Shown: one piece after another, positions 46,995 through 57,433 of the stretch | Position numbering within the stretch: the stretch's first letter is position 1 | Layout: every line of letters begins with the position of its first letter | Source of the DNA: Coprinellus micaceus | Lineage: Eukaryota > Basidiomycota > Agaricomycetes > Agaricales > Psathyrellaceae | Direction of reading: 5' to 3' | Length of the DNA stretch: 64,000 nucleotides | Assembly (NCBI GenBank): GCA_951394405.1 | Contig: OX596342.1 | Span: 2,728,001-2,792,000 of the forward strand | The notes under the pieces: model-generated | Database searches by the model: none | Told to the model about the DNA's origin: nothing | Seen by the model: only the letters and a program-made list of their open reading frames with translations | Translations under genes and position numbers: made by a program

Positions 46995-47195
46995 ATGGAC
47001 TCCTTCACCACCGTCTCCCTTGTCTTCGACAACGCTCCATCTACCGTCAAAGTCCCCAGGGACGAGGAGGGGAGCAACGGCCAGGGCGGCGGAACCTACT
47101 GCGTTGTCTTCGCGAAGGACGTCGCTGCCAGTCTTCCTGTCAATGAAGAGGACCCGAACGGACAGGGTGGCGGAACATATTGCACTATTGTTTAA
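46995..47195 (+). CDS. Pheromone-like CaaX precursor 4, two peptide units, inverted copy
   Basis: 66 aa, one exon, on the opposite strand to the other three. It starts MDSFTTVSLVFDNAPS. Unit one VPRDEEGSNGQGGGTYC is followed by VVFAKDVAAS; unit two is LPVNEEDPNGQGGGTYC and the CaaX box is CTIV (others CTIA). Unit two is the same as in precursor 3, so these two are the closest pair and are divergently arranged about 1.6 kb apart. TATAAA lies 102 bp upstream. The known-family role is a lipopeptide mating pheromone; activity here is inferred. Confidence 0.82.
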   Translation: MDSFTTVSLVFDNAPSTVKVPRDEEGSNGQGGGTYCVVFAKDVAASLPVNEEDPNGQGGGTYCTIV

Positions 47196-47740
47196 GTGCG
47201 GCGACTCCCTATACCTATTGGTTAGTACGCTTTTCGGGCGGCCGTATGCGGTTGTTGACTTTGGCTTTAATTTTTAGGAACGTCAGCGTTGACCTCAGCG
47301 CTTTGTCTCCGTCAATACCAACCTTCGCAACGACCTCAATCACCATCATACCCTCACGCCCTGCAATCCACGACCAACCTTCGAAATTCTGCCACCCTCA
47401 CCGGCTCTTTCCCCCTTCGACCTTCGCCTTTCGCTTTCGCACTTTGTTGTTGTATTATTGGATCCCCATCCCTTTGCTTTCGTTCGCCATACCGTAGTAT
47501 TCCGAGCCATTCGCTTGTTCACCCCAGCATTGCCACGATTAAACCCACGACCGTAGACCTACGCACGATGTATTATGCCTCTATGAATATGATCTATGCC
47601 TTATGCCCCATACATCCCACGCCGTCCTTGAGTCTAGACCCTCTCCACTGTCGATAAGCGCCCACCCGGCCTCAGATCGTCCTCATAGCATCACGATCAC
47701 CCACGTTGATCCACAATCCCCACCCAATCGCCCGAGCGCG

Positions 47741-48179
47741 ATGCCTATCACCCAGCTCAAAGCCACCGCAGTTCTCGTGAGAAGACAAAGCCAAACGGAA
47801 AACAGACGTCGTGGCGTTCCTTCCTTTCCCTTCCCTCCGACCGCTTACAATCAGCGCTTCCCCTCCCTTCCTGCTTCCTCTGCCCCTCGAAGTGCCTATT
47901 TCGCTCAAATGCACCGTCACCATGCACCTCGCGGTGTACCTTCGGAAGGCACAGAACCACGACCATCCTAGGAGAAGCTGTTAGCGAGGATTCGAAGCGA
48001 AGAGGGTCGAGATGGAGCTGTGAAGTGTGATTATTGTCAGGGTTCGGAAAGGGCGAAGAGGGCGAGGAAGCGCAGCCGTGTACGAAGAAGCTCGAGGTAA
48101 GCACTGCCCTCCGACTTTATATGTGCCTTGACGCATGGAATACCCCATTCCTTGCAGATCCCTCGTCCCCGAGCCCTAG
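47741..48179 (+). CDS. Hypothetical small basic protein, weak model
   Basis: From ATG 47741 (MPITQLKATAVLVRRQSQTE) the frame meets a TAG at 47969. Removing a very short 36-nt intron (47936-47971, GTACCT...CTAG) would continue it into EKLLARIRSEEGRDGAVKCD and YCQGSERAKRARKRSRV, a basic stretch with a CxxC pair, then a second intron (GTAAGC at 48097, acceptor at 48157) and a stop at 48179. The 36-nt intron is unusually short, so a broken gene is equally possible. No family recognised. Confidence 0.3.
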
Positions 48180-48239
48180 CAAGCTGCGAACCGTCCAGGC
48201 CAGACTCGACTCTGAACTGAACGACCGAAGGAAGGCGAG

Positions 48240-49578
48240 ATGAGTTCGAATAGGGAGCAAATGATCAAGAACCAGAGCGCCAAGCTCGCAATCCAGTTCG
48301 CCGAATCGAACGTCGAGCTCGTCAGCATTGGTACGCCGCATCCGCCTTCTTCGTCAATTCACCACTCACTTCTTCCCAAACCCAGGTCTCCAGCTCTTCA
48401 TGTGCTTCTACGGCCTCCTCGTCTACCTCGAAACCCCTCGCCCCCAACGTAAAGGGCGGCTCAGCGTCCTCTACATCGTCGTCAGCTTTACGATCCTCAC
48501 TCTCAGCCTACTGACCGTCGTTCCGGACAACATCGCTCGGTATCTCAGTTTGTACTACGCCAATCCCGGGGATCCACAAGTGACGAAGGCTGCGATGGAT
48601 AGATATGGGGGGAACGAGACGCCGCAGTATGGGTTGTCGAGGATTGCGAGCACGTTTATTGCGTTTGTGGGGGATGGGCTGTTGGTGCGTGACCCATTCG
48701 CTTCGATATCCCCTTACCAACTAACTATTACGCCCTCCATCGCCAGATCTACCGCTGCTACTTCTTCTGGAGCGACCGCAAATGGATCGTCATCCTTCCT
48801 GCTCTCACATACGTCGCCTCCGTCGGTATGTCTCCTCCCATCCACCTTTTCCCCCCACTCCCGAACTAACCCCGCACCCAGTCATGGGCTTCCTCCAAAT
48901 GCTCTGGCCCGAAGCCTTCCCGGGCTGGCGCATCGAGTTCTCCGTCGCCTGGATAATTCTCAATGCCTCCCTCAACGTCCTCATCACGTCCCTCATCTCC
49001 TTCCGCCTCCTCCTCGCGTCCTACCGGAACTCGCAGCTCCTCCCTTCGTTCTCCAGCAAGGTGTACATCAGCATCGTTGCGATCCTCGTGGAGGCAGCGC
49101 TTCCGCTGAGTGTTACGGGGATTATTCTGGCGTGTTTCATTAACCAGTCGAGAGGATCGGGGGCGGCGAGGCCCCACCAGGGGATATTCAAGATTTTGTA
49201 TTTCTTCTTTTTGGTATGTCCTCCTCCGTCCTACCATCCCCGATCCCTTTCTTCCTGTACACCACGCTCACTCCACCCTCCTCGTAGGCCATCTCCCCGC
49301 AAATGATCATATTCCGCGTCACAACTGGCCGCGGGTTCCTCAAGGACGGCAGCAGCCTTCGAACGCCTCGAGGTACGGGTGCGACGACGACGAAGCCGAT
49401 GTCGACTGCGCTGGACTTTGCGAGGAGCGAGGAGGATTCGTATACGAGGGGGACGGTGGGCTCCACGGATGGGAGTGAGAAGTTTAAGGATGGGAGGGCT
49501 CGTGCGACGGTGCATTCGGCTGTGAGTTCGAGGGGTGCGGATGCCGATAGGAGGAGGAGTGGGGCGTTGGATGTCTGA
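48240..49578 (+). CDS. Seven-helix membrane protein of unknown function
   Basis: Five exons (48240-48330, 48386-48684, 48747-48825, 48882-49213, 49288-49578) join in phase to 363 aa. The N-terminus is outside or short (MSSNREQMIKNQSAKLAIQF). Seven hydrophobic helices follow: LQLFMCFYGLLVYLE, VLYIVVSFTILTLSLLTVV, ASTFIAFVGDGLLIYRCYFF, WIVILPALTYVASVVMGFLQ, WIILNASLNVLITSLISFRL, IVAILVEAALPLSVTGIILA and GIFKILYFFFLAISPQM. The 90-residue cytoplasmic-type tail is Ser/Thr/Arg-rich. The layout resembles the large agaricomycete family of orphan seven-helix proteins with an RCYFFW motif; it does not look like a STE3 receptor. No ligand can be inferred. It sits about 1 kb from precursor 4. Confidence 0.85.
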
Positions 49579-49736
49579 TGTACGAGATTGTGAGTAACGC
49601 TATGGATCTTGGTTCCGGGGCCTTGGTGATTGACGGTGTCCTGTGAAGATATTTATATATTACGAACACCCAATATGAATTACATGATTCTATGAACCAA
49701 TGAAACGAGCCTTTCCGACCTTATCGCGAATCGCTA

Positions 49737-50603
49737 CTACTCCGCCTTGCTTTTCCCCGCGTGCCCCTTCTCCACGATCTCTATGATCGCGAACTCCAGG
49801 TCCTCTACGAAACCCTCCAGCGACGGAAGTCCAGGCCCAAATTCGCTTCTTCTGGTACTATGCACAACATTCGAAGGGCCGTCGAAACTCTCCTTGTTGT
49901 CACCCCCTCTACCCAAGGCCAGAGCCCTGATCCTCAAAACCACCTCATCGTACAGTGTCCCATCCTCCTTCGCTCGGTGACCCCTAACCTTCTCTAGCTC
50001 CTCCAGTCTCTGCGTAACCTTCTCCGCGAGCTCCCGGCTTCTCTCAAATAGGCGCTCAGAAGGCTGGTACGCTTTACACCTCTCGAGTGCAACCACGATA
50101 GCGATAAGCCGGGAAGGCGTGTCGAAGGATCGAGCGACGTGCAGAGCTGCGTGCCACACGTTGTAGATCGACACGACACCAGCGATGAAGAGCTCGCCAT
50201 AAAAGCTCGTCCAGTTCTCCAGCGTTTTCGAGGTCGTCTGGTGGTACGTACGTCAGATCCAACTCCGCTACGGTTCAGAGGATAAAGGAGAAGCCCTTAC
50301 ATCCCAGTCTCGATAGAACTCCCCATTGAGACGGGCGCTTAACGTCATCTGGAAGGCTGCGGATTGAGAGGCTGTGGCGTGCCACCGGATGTTGGTCTTC
50401 AGTTGGTTGCAGAGCATGGCTATGGCCGGCGAGTGGCCGGGACTTAAGAGGCCACGCTGGAGAAGGGCGTCGACGAGGTTTGTCAGGGAGGTGTCGGAGA
50501 AGTTGTGGTTCTGGAGAATAGTCAGAATTTGGTCGCATGTGTGTCGGATATCCTTGGCCGCGCTTCCGGTGTCGAAGAGAGTGGAGGGGTTAGGTGAGGC
50601 CAT
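49737..50603 (-). CDS. Hypothetical helical protein, two exons
   Basis: Minus-strand exons 50301-50603 (101 codons from ATG, MASPNPSTLFDTGSAAKDIR) and 49737-50237 join across a 63-nt intron (GTAAGG...CCAG) in phase to 267 aa. The sequence is predicted largely helical: IRHTCDQILTILQNHNF in the first exon, then TLENWTSFYGELFIAGVVSI and YQPSERLFERSRELAEKVTQ, ending in an acidic helix. The pattern of amphipathic helices is reminiscent of armadillo/MIF4G-like folds, but I cannot place it in a family. No signal peptide or membrane segment. An upstream in-frame extension exists, but the chosen ATG precedes the conserved-looking part. Confidence 0.7.
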
Positions 50604-51556
50604 CTCGATGGCTGGGGTCTTCGAAGAAATGTGGTGTGTGCGTCGGGGAAGCCACCGGTTGGGTGGCGGATGTGCATAGGGTGGAGGAACCTCAACACTT
50701 CGATGGTCTCCACCTTTTATACGTGAGGAGAGCTCGTCGTGGTAGGTAGCCACAGATGGGTAGGTTGACCGCCCATTGTAGGAGTCTGGCGCTATGGATA
50801 GTTGATGGGTGGCCAGGCCACCGAGGCAAAGGGGTCGTCAGGTACGCAAACGGGCCCTGAAGCTCGACGTCCATTGAATCCACCTGCCGTTATCTTGATC
50901 CAACGAACGACTAGGATTTGCACCCCGGGGTTACCGCCGCCCTCACACTCCCCACCGCCTCAGAGGTTCAATCGATCGCCATCATAGGGTGCGCCTTGAG
51001 TCAAAGCGCTCTGTCAGCGATAACCTTGGCCATTGTCAACGCGCCAGACCGGGTATTGACTGGAGTACGATGGGAATCTCGTGTGGGAAGAAAGCAGAGA
51101 CGGGAATGAGACGACGCCCGCAGGTGTACAACACTAGGGTGCTCCCGATAGCCTCACCGTTACCATTCAAATTTCCCAGAGTATCGATCTGTGGAGTTTG
51201 AAGCTCTCTCCTATCGACCCGATATCGTGCATCCTTTCTGGACCTTGAGTTGGTCGGTTTACTGACGAGCGAGAATATGTGACAGGTCGGAGGGTTATGC
51301 ACATAAAGGCGCAGGCAAACGACGATACATCGACAAGGATACATAGTGATGGTGAGGCAATCATTCTACGAGCAGCAATCGATCCATAGGTGTTGGTTAC
51401 GAGGACGGGGATTCGGTTCGAGGTGACTAACGGCTCGATCGCCACAGATGCCGGGAGTGGAACGGGGGACAAGAGATTAAATCTGTGGGAGGGTTGGCCT
51501 CGCTGAAAATAGAACAAGTGCGAGTCGCAGTGACTTACGGCTCTCGGTAAGCAAGT
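50604..51556. other. No gene supported
   Basis: Upstream flank of the helical-protein gene, then nothing recognisable. Open frames near 50918-51109 and 51036-51517 have no domain. Confidence 0.4.
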
Positions 51557-51634
51557 CTACTTCGTTGGCTGCTTCACCTCCTCTCCGTCCTTCCCAATGA
51601 CAACACCTGTCTTGATCTGATTCCCCTGGCCCAT
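51557..51634 (-). CDS. 25-aa micropeptide, family copy 6
   Basis: ORF of 25 codons on the minus strand: MGQGNQIKTGVVIGKDGEEV then KQPTK and TAG. The ATG follows ACGAG as in the copy at 30122 (acgagATGGGCCA). A TATTTATA-like box lies about 155 bp upstream (near 51790). It is outside the tandem units and on the opposite strand, so the family is spread on both sides of the pheromone cluster. Function unknown. Confidence 0.7.
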   Translation of the reverse strand: MGQGNQIKTGVVIGKDGEEVKQPTK

Positions 51635-51891
51635 CTCGTCTCGATATGCTGGGTAACGGCTTGGGGATGGTCGGTGAGAAAATGTGCCGGAACTTGGTCG
51701 AAGGCTACGGCAATCCTGGGTAATGGCAGGGCAGGATTGTGAAGAGTATGTGTTGGGGAGCTTGATGAATGACATTCACCCAAGGGAAACGTGTATAAAT
51801 ACCGGAGAGAGTCTACCCTTAGTGCTGACATCCTGGCTTTGTCCGCTGCATGACATGGCCAAGCCACCGCATATTTCATAGACCTTCTCCC

Positions 51892-52190
51892 AGCGCTTAA
51901 CACAGCTCTGTACTCTGTGTGTCCCAACATAGAATCTCTCCGGCGGTTATCACAGCTCATTAATCCATATTTGTCGAGGGGTAGTCGTATTCAAGCGCTT
52001 AACACCCCAACATACCATCGCTCCGGCAGTTACCACAGCACATTAATCCATATTTGTCGAGGGGTAGTCGTATTCAAGCGCTTAACACCCCAACATACCA
52101 TCGCTCCGGCGGTTACCACAGCTCATTATTGCTTATCTACTAATGAATGATCAGATTCCAGCGCTTAACGGACCATCTGGTCACTCCGGC
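51892..52190. repeat. Minisatellite, 83-bp period
   Basis: Two nearly identical 83-bp copies (CATTAATCCATATTTGTCGA begins at 51958 and 52041) are flanked by two partial, more diverged copies; AGCGCTTAACA marks each copy at about 51892, 51996, 52079 and 52161. No coding role seen. Confidence 0.8.
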
Positions 52191-52489
52191 ACTTGACACA
52201 GCTATGTTGTGTACAGCCTTTGGCCGGTCTCGCGCTTATTTCATCTCTATTATGGCTGCATATCCCGCAGTGTCGACCAATCCGGGCCCCACGTCCTTCC
52301 TACGCTTCTCCCAGTCGCCCCGAGTCTTCAAGTGCCCCCACAACGCTTGTCAGTATCAAGTTTGGTCCCGCGCACAGGCCGGGTATCCCCCTGCGTACTA
52401 GCGGACCGTGGCTTTCTTTTGGACTAGCTTGGGTTGTCGACGCGAGGTTGTTCAGGCGCAACCGAGTAGCGCTGACGGAGGGTCTCGAA

Positions 52490-52790
52490 CAAACGAAGAT
52501 ATTGTAGGAGACAAAGGGAAGCACCTTGTGGAAGCAGTGAGTTATCCGGAGAGTCTGGAGAAGACCTTGCAGAAATGTATGGCGAGAAGGGGGGTGCGAC
52601 GCAAGTGCGGGCGGACGAGCTGATCACAGCCCTTCTGGCATACGATCATCCCATATCGATGGGATTCAAGTGGGGTCCAACAACGGTATATGCAGGTTTC
52701 GTACGGCGACGGGACAATTGGGTGGAGGGATACCCGGAACGAGACGAACATGGGGAGCCGAGTAAGACAGGGGTAAGACAACACTTATAG
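52490..52790 (+). pseudogene. Unrecognised coding remnant
   Basis: Coding-like plus-strand frame VRADELITALLAYDHPISMG then FKWGPTTVYAGFVRRRDNWV and EGYPERDEHG, preceded in another frame by KHLVEAVSYPESLEKTLQKC. A CAG acceptor-like site lies between them, but no complete spliced gene could be built. Family unknown. Confidence 0.25.
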
Positions 52791-53064
52791 GGCCCTGATA
52801 TGAAAGAGTGCCTGAGACCAGGAGCACCCGAGCGGACACTATGCCCACCCTTGCACCATGCCCCCATAGATGCAGAAGTCCTCGTCGAGCTTGTCGGTGA
52901 ACCTAAACTGGCGGAAGGGAACGCAAATGGAGTCCCAAATCAGTCGATATTCGCCTTTTTACCAGAAGCCCAGATGCTTTACCCCGAGTTCCAAGCCGTC
53001 GGAGCCAGGGCGCTCACTACAGGAGATTCCCCATGCCAGGAGCCGCTGGACTAGGCCGAGGTGA

Positions 53065-54001
53065 CGGGAACGATGGTGCAGGGGGGAAACATGCTCTGTG
53101 ATCTGTCTACCATGGCGCTGTGAGGTGTCAAAGGCTCGGTATCTATGCCTGCTATCTAATCGAGCCCCTATCTATAGTCCTCGTGACATCTATTAATATT
53201 ATTATGATCTAATCGTTCGCCGGCGCCTACCGCATCTGCACTGCCACACCGCGCAGTTTGGATGAGGACGGAACGGCCGGTCGAGGCGGCATGGGAGTCG
53301 GTAGGACAGAGATCAAACCCGCTGTGAAGTGGTGGGGGCTAGTGTGCCCCCCGTTCACGAAGAGCTTGGGGAGAGCATGACAGGAGGCACTGACTATGAG
53401 GTGTATTCGAAACCGGGAATTGCCGAGGCGTAGTTACGACCTGAGTTTGAAATTCACACAGGCCGACACAGTCCCGATAATTCCGATGCTGCATTCTTGT
53501 CTCCTACCACCACCGTAGCATGGTGCGGGTCGAGGGCATCCCTTCCTGTCCGCTCCTCCTCCTACCCTTGGGGACCCAAGGATGTCTTCTATGCCTCGAA
53601 GGGTGGTTTTGGGAATTAATTGATCACGCCCCAGGTCAACGTTTAACCAGCACTCGGCTGTCGTCTCTGTTGGGCTTACTGGCAGTCTGGGCTACTCGGA
53701 AGACTTAGATGTGAGACAGAAATGTTCTCTGTCTTATGGCCTGGTGGTGCACGCTCTTGACCCGGGAATTAGACGTCCTCAAACGCGCCGCAAGGTAGAC
53801 CGCCTACGCATCTCCCGGATAAAATGGAGGCTTGTGATGCCCTCCACCCCCGATCCCACGGCATAACAGTCACTTTGCTCAAAGGTACTCCGGTCACTCC
53901 CCGCTCGAAATGGGACGAACCCGGTCGCTTATGCAACAGGACTCGCATACGTCGGCTCTGAGATCCGATCTAGCAGCAGTGGATATAATCGGGAGAGCGA
54001 G
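53065..54001. other. No gene supported
   Basis: Nothing recognisable on either strand between the coding remnant and the Harbinger element; 53520-53708 is open but without features. Confidence 0.45.
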
Positions 54002-54315
54002 TTAGAGCCTGTTCGGATACCAAACCATTGAACTTGTTGTGGTTTGATGCCGGCCCAAAAGGGTAAAGCGACTATTTCGGTCAAAATTTCCCGCGATCAG
54101 GGCACCGCCCCGCGAGCGCCTATTCTGGCGAAGCTTCGGTCTTTTGACTTCGAATGGCCTCCGTCGCTTTATCTTCGGGGATTTGGACGTTCCCTCGCAT
54201 GTATATTATTTATATACACCACTTCTGACCCCGTTTCTCGGAATATCTAAGGGGAATCAATGAATATATTATGGTGGGACTGGGTTAGTGGCAGCACTTG
54301 CTACCCCTGCTCCGA

Positions 54316-55703
54316 ATGGCGACTCGGGGCTCCTCTTCCTCACCGTTTCTCTCTCCTGACCGGAGGAAAAAATTGATCCTCGCTGCCTCATACCTTATCC
54401 AGATTGCTGCGTTTGCTGTACAGCTCTATTCATCAGCCCACTACTGGAAACAGGACTATCACACTTCAAAGTTGACAGGGTGGGAATGGGTGGAGGAGCT
54501 CATGAACGGGCACCCGGAGCGAATTAGAACAGAGCTGGGGATGTCACTGCATGTCTTCCTACTGTTTGTTCATGAGCTGTGTGTCATATGTGGTGCTGAT
54601 GACTCAAGGAAAGGTGTGACGGTGGAGGAGCAGGCTGCGATTTTCTTGTACATGTGCGTGACTGGTCTCTCAGTCCGACACGTTGGCGAGAGATTCCAAC
54701 GGTCAAATGAAACCATATAGAAGTAGCTTTCTTTCCATTAATCCATGTATGATGGGTTGACAACGACATCTAGATATTTCCGTGCGGTTTTGAGTGCGGG
54801 TTCGTTGGGCCCATTCTACGCCAAATATGTCAAGCTGCCAGAGAATGATGCTCCAGTACCCGAGTTCATTTCCAGCAATCCCAAGTTCTCTCCATTCTTC
54901 AACAATGCCCTAGGCGCCATTGATGGCACCCACATCAACTGCTGCCCCTCATTGGAGGAATGTGCCGCTGCACGTAATCGGAAGGGTGGTGTCACACAGA
55001 ACTGTCTCGCCGCCGTCTCCTTCGACATGCGTTTCCTGTATATGTTGAGTGGGTGGAAAGGCTCAACTGCTGATGCCACCATGTGGGCACAAGCGCAGGA
55101 TGTTGACTTTCATATTCCAAATGGCAAGGTATACCTAGCTGACGCAGGGTTTGGGATTTGTGATCACCTTCTTGTTCCCTACCGTGGCACACGGTATCAT
55201 TTGGCAGAATGGGGCCGTGCTAATCAAAGGTGAGCAGGGCAGAACCATGTCAGGTGTGTTCCTTGTGCTAACACTAGAACTCACCACTCAGGCCAGCAAA
55301 AAAAGAAGAACTCTATAATCTTCGTCATGCAGGAGCATGGAATGTTGTAGAGCGGGTATTTGGGGTCATGAAGATGAAGTGGGAGATTCTAACCCGGCCA
55401 CCTCAATTCTCGCTCAGTATTCAAGCACAAATTCCAGCAGCACTCGCAGCTGTTCACAATTTTCTCATGGAACACGACCCTGAAGACATCGAGACATACC
55501 TCACCAATAGCGCAGATGACTTGGATCCGAACCCTGGAGCTATGCACAACTTTGATAATTATGGCGCCTTGTCGACCCAAGCAGTCACTTCAACAGAGAA
55601 GACTCGAGCAACACGGTACCGGGATCGTGTTGCACAGGAGATGTGGGACCAACACACTGCCTATCTTGACTCAGAGGGAGCAGGGATGGATATCGACAAC
55701 TGA
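54316..55703 (+). pseudogene. Harbinger-type DDE transposase with one in-frame stop
   Basis: Exons 54316-54722, 54774-55229 and 55292-55703 would give 424 aa. The DDE_Tnp_4-type catalytic triad is visible: GAIDGTHI (Asp186), VYLADAGF (Asp259) and NVVERVFGVMK (Glu308). Exon 1 holds the helix-turn-helix part (TVEEQAAIFLYMCVTGLSVR, HVGERFQRSNETI). Immediately after NETI the codon is TAG (54718-54720); relatives usually have a serine there (ETISxYF), and the next codon is split by a GTAG donor that joins in phase to KYFRAVL. One base change (C to A in a TCG codon) would explain it. The copy is therefore probably inactive unless read through. C-terminal tail ends AGMDIDN. Confidence 0.85.
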
Positions 55704-55833
55704 ATGTACTATTAATATGTGTCTACTACATGGATTCAAGCAACAAGATTATATAGCTAAGTATGAAAATGAGTGTAGCCTGATGTTTCAGGCAGTGAAA
55801 GGACTAAACGAGTGTACGTATGGTGAGAGTGGA

Positions 55834-56891
55834 TCAAATGAGAGGGACGAGGATAGAGGGAAGGTTGATCTGCTTGGCAACCCAATCCATCCGCATCTCA
55901 TCATAATCGATGAAGGAGAGGTATACGTTGCAGGCTGCCGTGTCCTTCTGGAGGATCACCACGAGCGCCATGAGCTGGTCGCAGGTGAGCCAGGTCTCTT
56001 TCTTGGTGGCAGTGGTGACAGCGTTGACATGGCGACGAGGGGTGGGGTCAACAGTGTTTGCGGGGGCAGTGAGGGCAGCAGTGATGGCAAGGGTGAAATT
56101 ATTGATGGAGGTGGCCATGGCCTGAAGGGCAGTGGACCCAGCGTTCGTACGGATGCGCTTGGCCTGGGGAACGGGTGTCGATGGTTCACGCACACGCTTG
56201 CCGGATGTAGGAGCAGCGATCGGGGTGGCAGTGACGTCTCCCTGAGGATGAAACACAGATAAACAACTGATTAAAATCGATCAATCGGACCCAACATACC
56301 TCGTCATCAGGGACAGCTGCTGGTTCGTCCTCGGGGCTAGGTGTGGGCTCTAGGGGACTAGACCCTGTGGCCTGTGGCAGGAGGGGCAGAGACAGACTGA
56401 GAGGCAAGGGGGTGAAAGACAGTCGTCGTGGAGGTGCTGGTCGGGAGCAAGCGCGCGATCTTGGCATAGTGTGGGTATCCCTTATTGCGGAATGGCTTGG
56501 CCAAAGGGTGTTTGGCCATGTAGTCTGTCCACATCGACACACCCTCGGGGCCGATGGATGCTCCAGTCTCATCACTCCAGTGCACCCCCGAGAGCTCCTT
56601 AACTGCGTTTACGACACCGAAGGCCTTGCACATCTATTTTTGTCGATGTTAGTTAAATGAAGCCAAATAAATGAAAAATGTTCACGTTACGGTGCCCCAT
56701 TTGTTCTGGCACGATGCCCAATCCTTGGCCAGGCCTTTGACGAGAAGGGGAGCGATGACCTCAGCAGCCTTCTGGAACGTCGGCCGCTTGAAGGAGACAC
56801 CATCCCCTGCCTCTGCCTTGTTTTCCTCAAGGCAGTCTAGCATAGCATCCTCCTCGTTGAAGACCCATACCCTCTGTTTCTTAGGCGGCAT
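55834..56891 (-). CDS. Harbinger accessory protein, Myb/SANT-like DNA-binding
   Basis: Minus-strand gene opening MPPKKQRVWVFNEEDAMLDC, a Myb/SANT-like domain (W-x-x-E-D ... FQKAAEVIAPLL ... WASCQNKWGT). Exon 1 is 56691-56891, the intron ends at 56634, and exon 2 continues MCKAFGVVNAVKELSGVHWS. Near 56360 the frame must change to reach SSPLEPTPSPEDEPAAVPDD (a short missed intron or a frameshift). Then an intron (GTATGT...TCAG, acceptor near 56239) leads to the last exon GDVTATPIAAPTSGKRVREP... ending at 55834. In this superfamily the protein binds transposon ends and carries the transposase into the nucleus. It is convergent with the transposase, with 130 bp between stop codons. Confidence 0.65.
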
Positions 56892-57123
56892 ATTAGGGGG
56901 CGTAATGAAGGAAAGGAAGAAAGGGGGAATGTTTAATGAGACTCCGATTGACCCCAATATAATCGTACATGAGGCAAACACGAGCAGGAGGGGAGGTACT
57001 GTCGATTCTGATCACCGATAACGCGTGTGAAGTAATTGTTTTATTGGGACGACTACCTAATTAGTACATTTGGGCCGGCATCAAACCACAACAAGTTCAA
57101 TGGTTTGGTATCCGAACAGGCTC

Positions 57124-57163
57124 TAATGACCGTTCCAGTCTTGATTTGATTTCCCCGCCCCAT
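57124..57163 (-). pseudogene. 25-aa micropeptide, family copy 7, cut off at Harbinger end
   Basis: Minus-strand ATG at 57163 gives MGRGNQIKTGTVI (13 codons) and then runs straight into the inverted repeat of the Harbinger element. It is closest to the copy at 51557. The missing 12 codons are not found on the other side of the transposon, so the copy was truncated by the insertion or by a later deletion. Confidence 0.6.
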
Positions 57164-57433
57164 GTTGTTGGAATATGCTACACTGTAGTGTGCGTTCCTG
57201 CAAAGGTGCTATCTGGACGACTTGATATTCGAATGAGAACATGCCGGGTAATACGTACGGGAGGATGTGACTGACAAGGGGGGTGTAAGGAGGAACCTGT
57301 GATTATATTGAGCGGTGGTAATCTCTAGGTGAACGGGGTAGGGAGATAGAGACCCGAAGCCGTACGCGCATGCATAAGTTAAATATAACTCTATGCCTGC
57401 TCATGTACAACCACCGCGGGTGCTACCATTCCA

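Larger units (their letters stand above)
54005..57123. mobile_element. PIF/Harbinger DNA transposon
   Basis: 3,119 bp bounded by perfect 55-bp terminal inverted repeats (54005-54059 and 57069-57123) that begin GAGCCTGTTCGGATACC, close to the GGGCCTGTTTGG-type ends known for this superfamily. The outer flanks read TTA on the left and TAA on the right, each fitting the TWA target but not an identical duplication. It encodes a DDE transposase on plus and a Myb/SANT-like accessory protein on minus, convergently, the standard two-gene content. Confidence 0.92.

Noticed and set aside
48240..49578. Seven-helix protein near the pheromone genes as a STE3 receptor
   Set aside because: Helix sequences, loop lengths and the RCYFFW motif do not match STE3; it looks like an orphan agaricomycete seven-helix family.
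51892..52190. Spaced repeats as a CRISPR-like array
   Set aside because: The period is a plain 83-bp tandem repeat with no unique spacers, in a eukaryotic genome.
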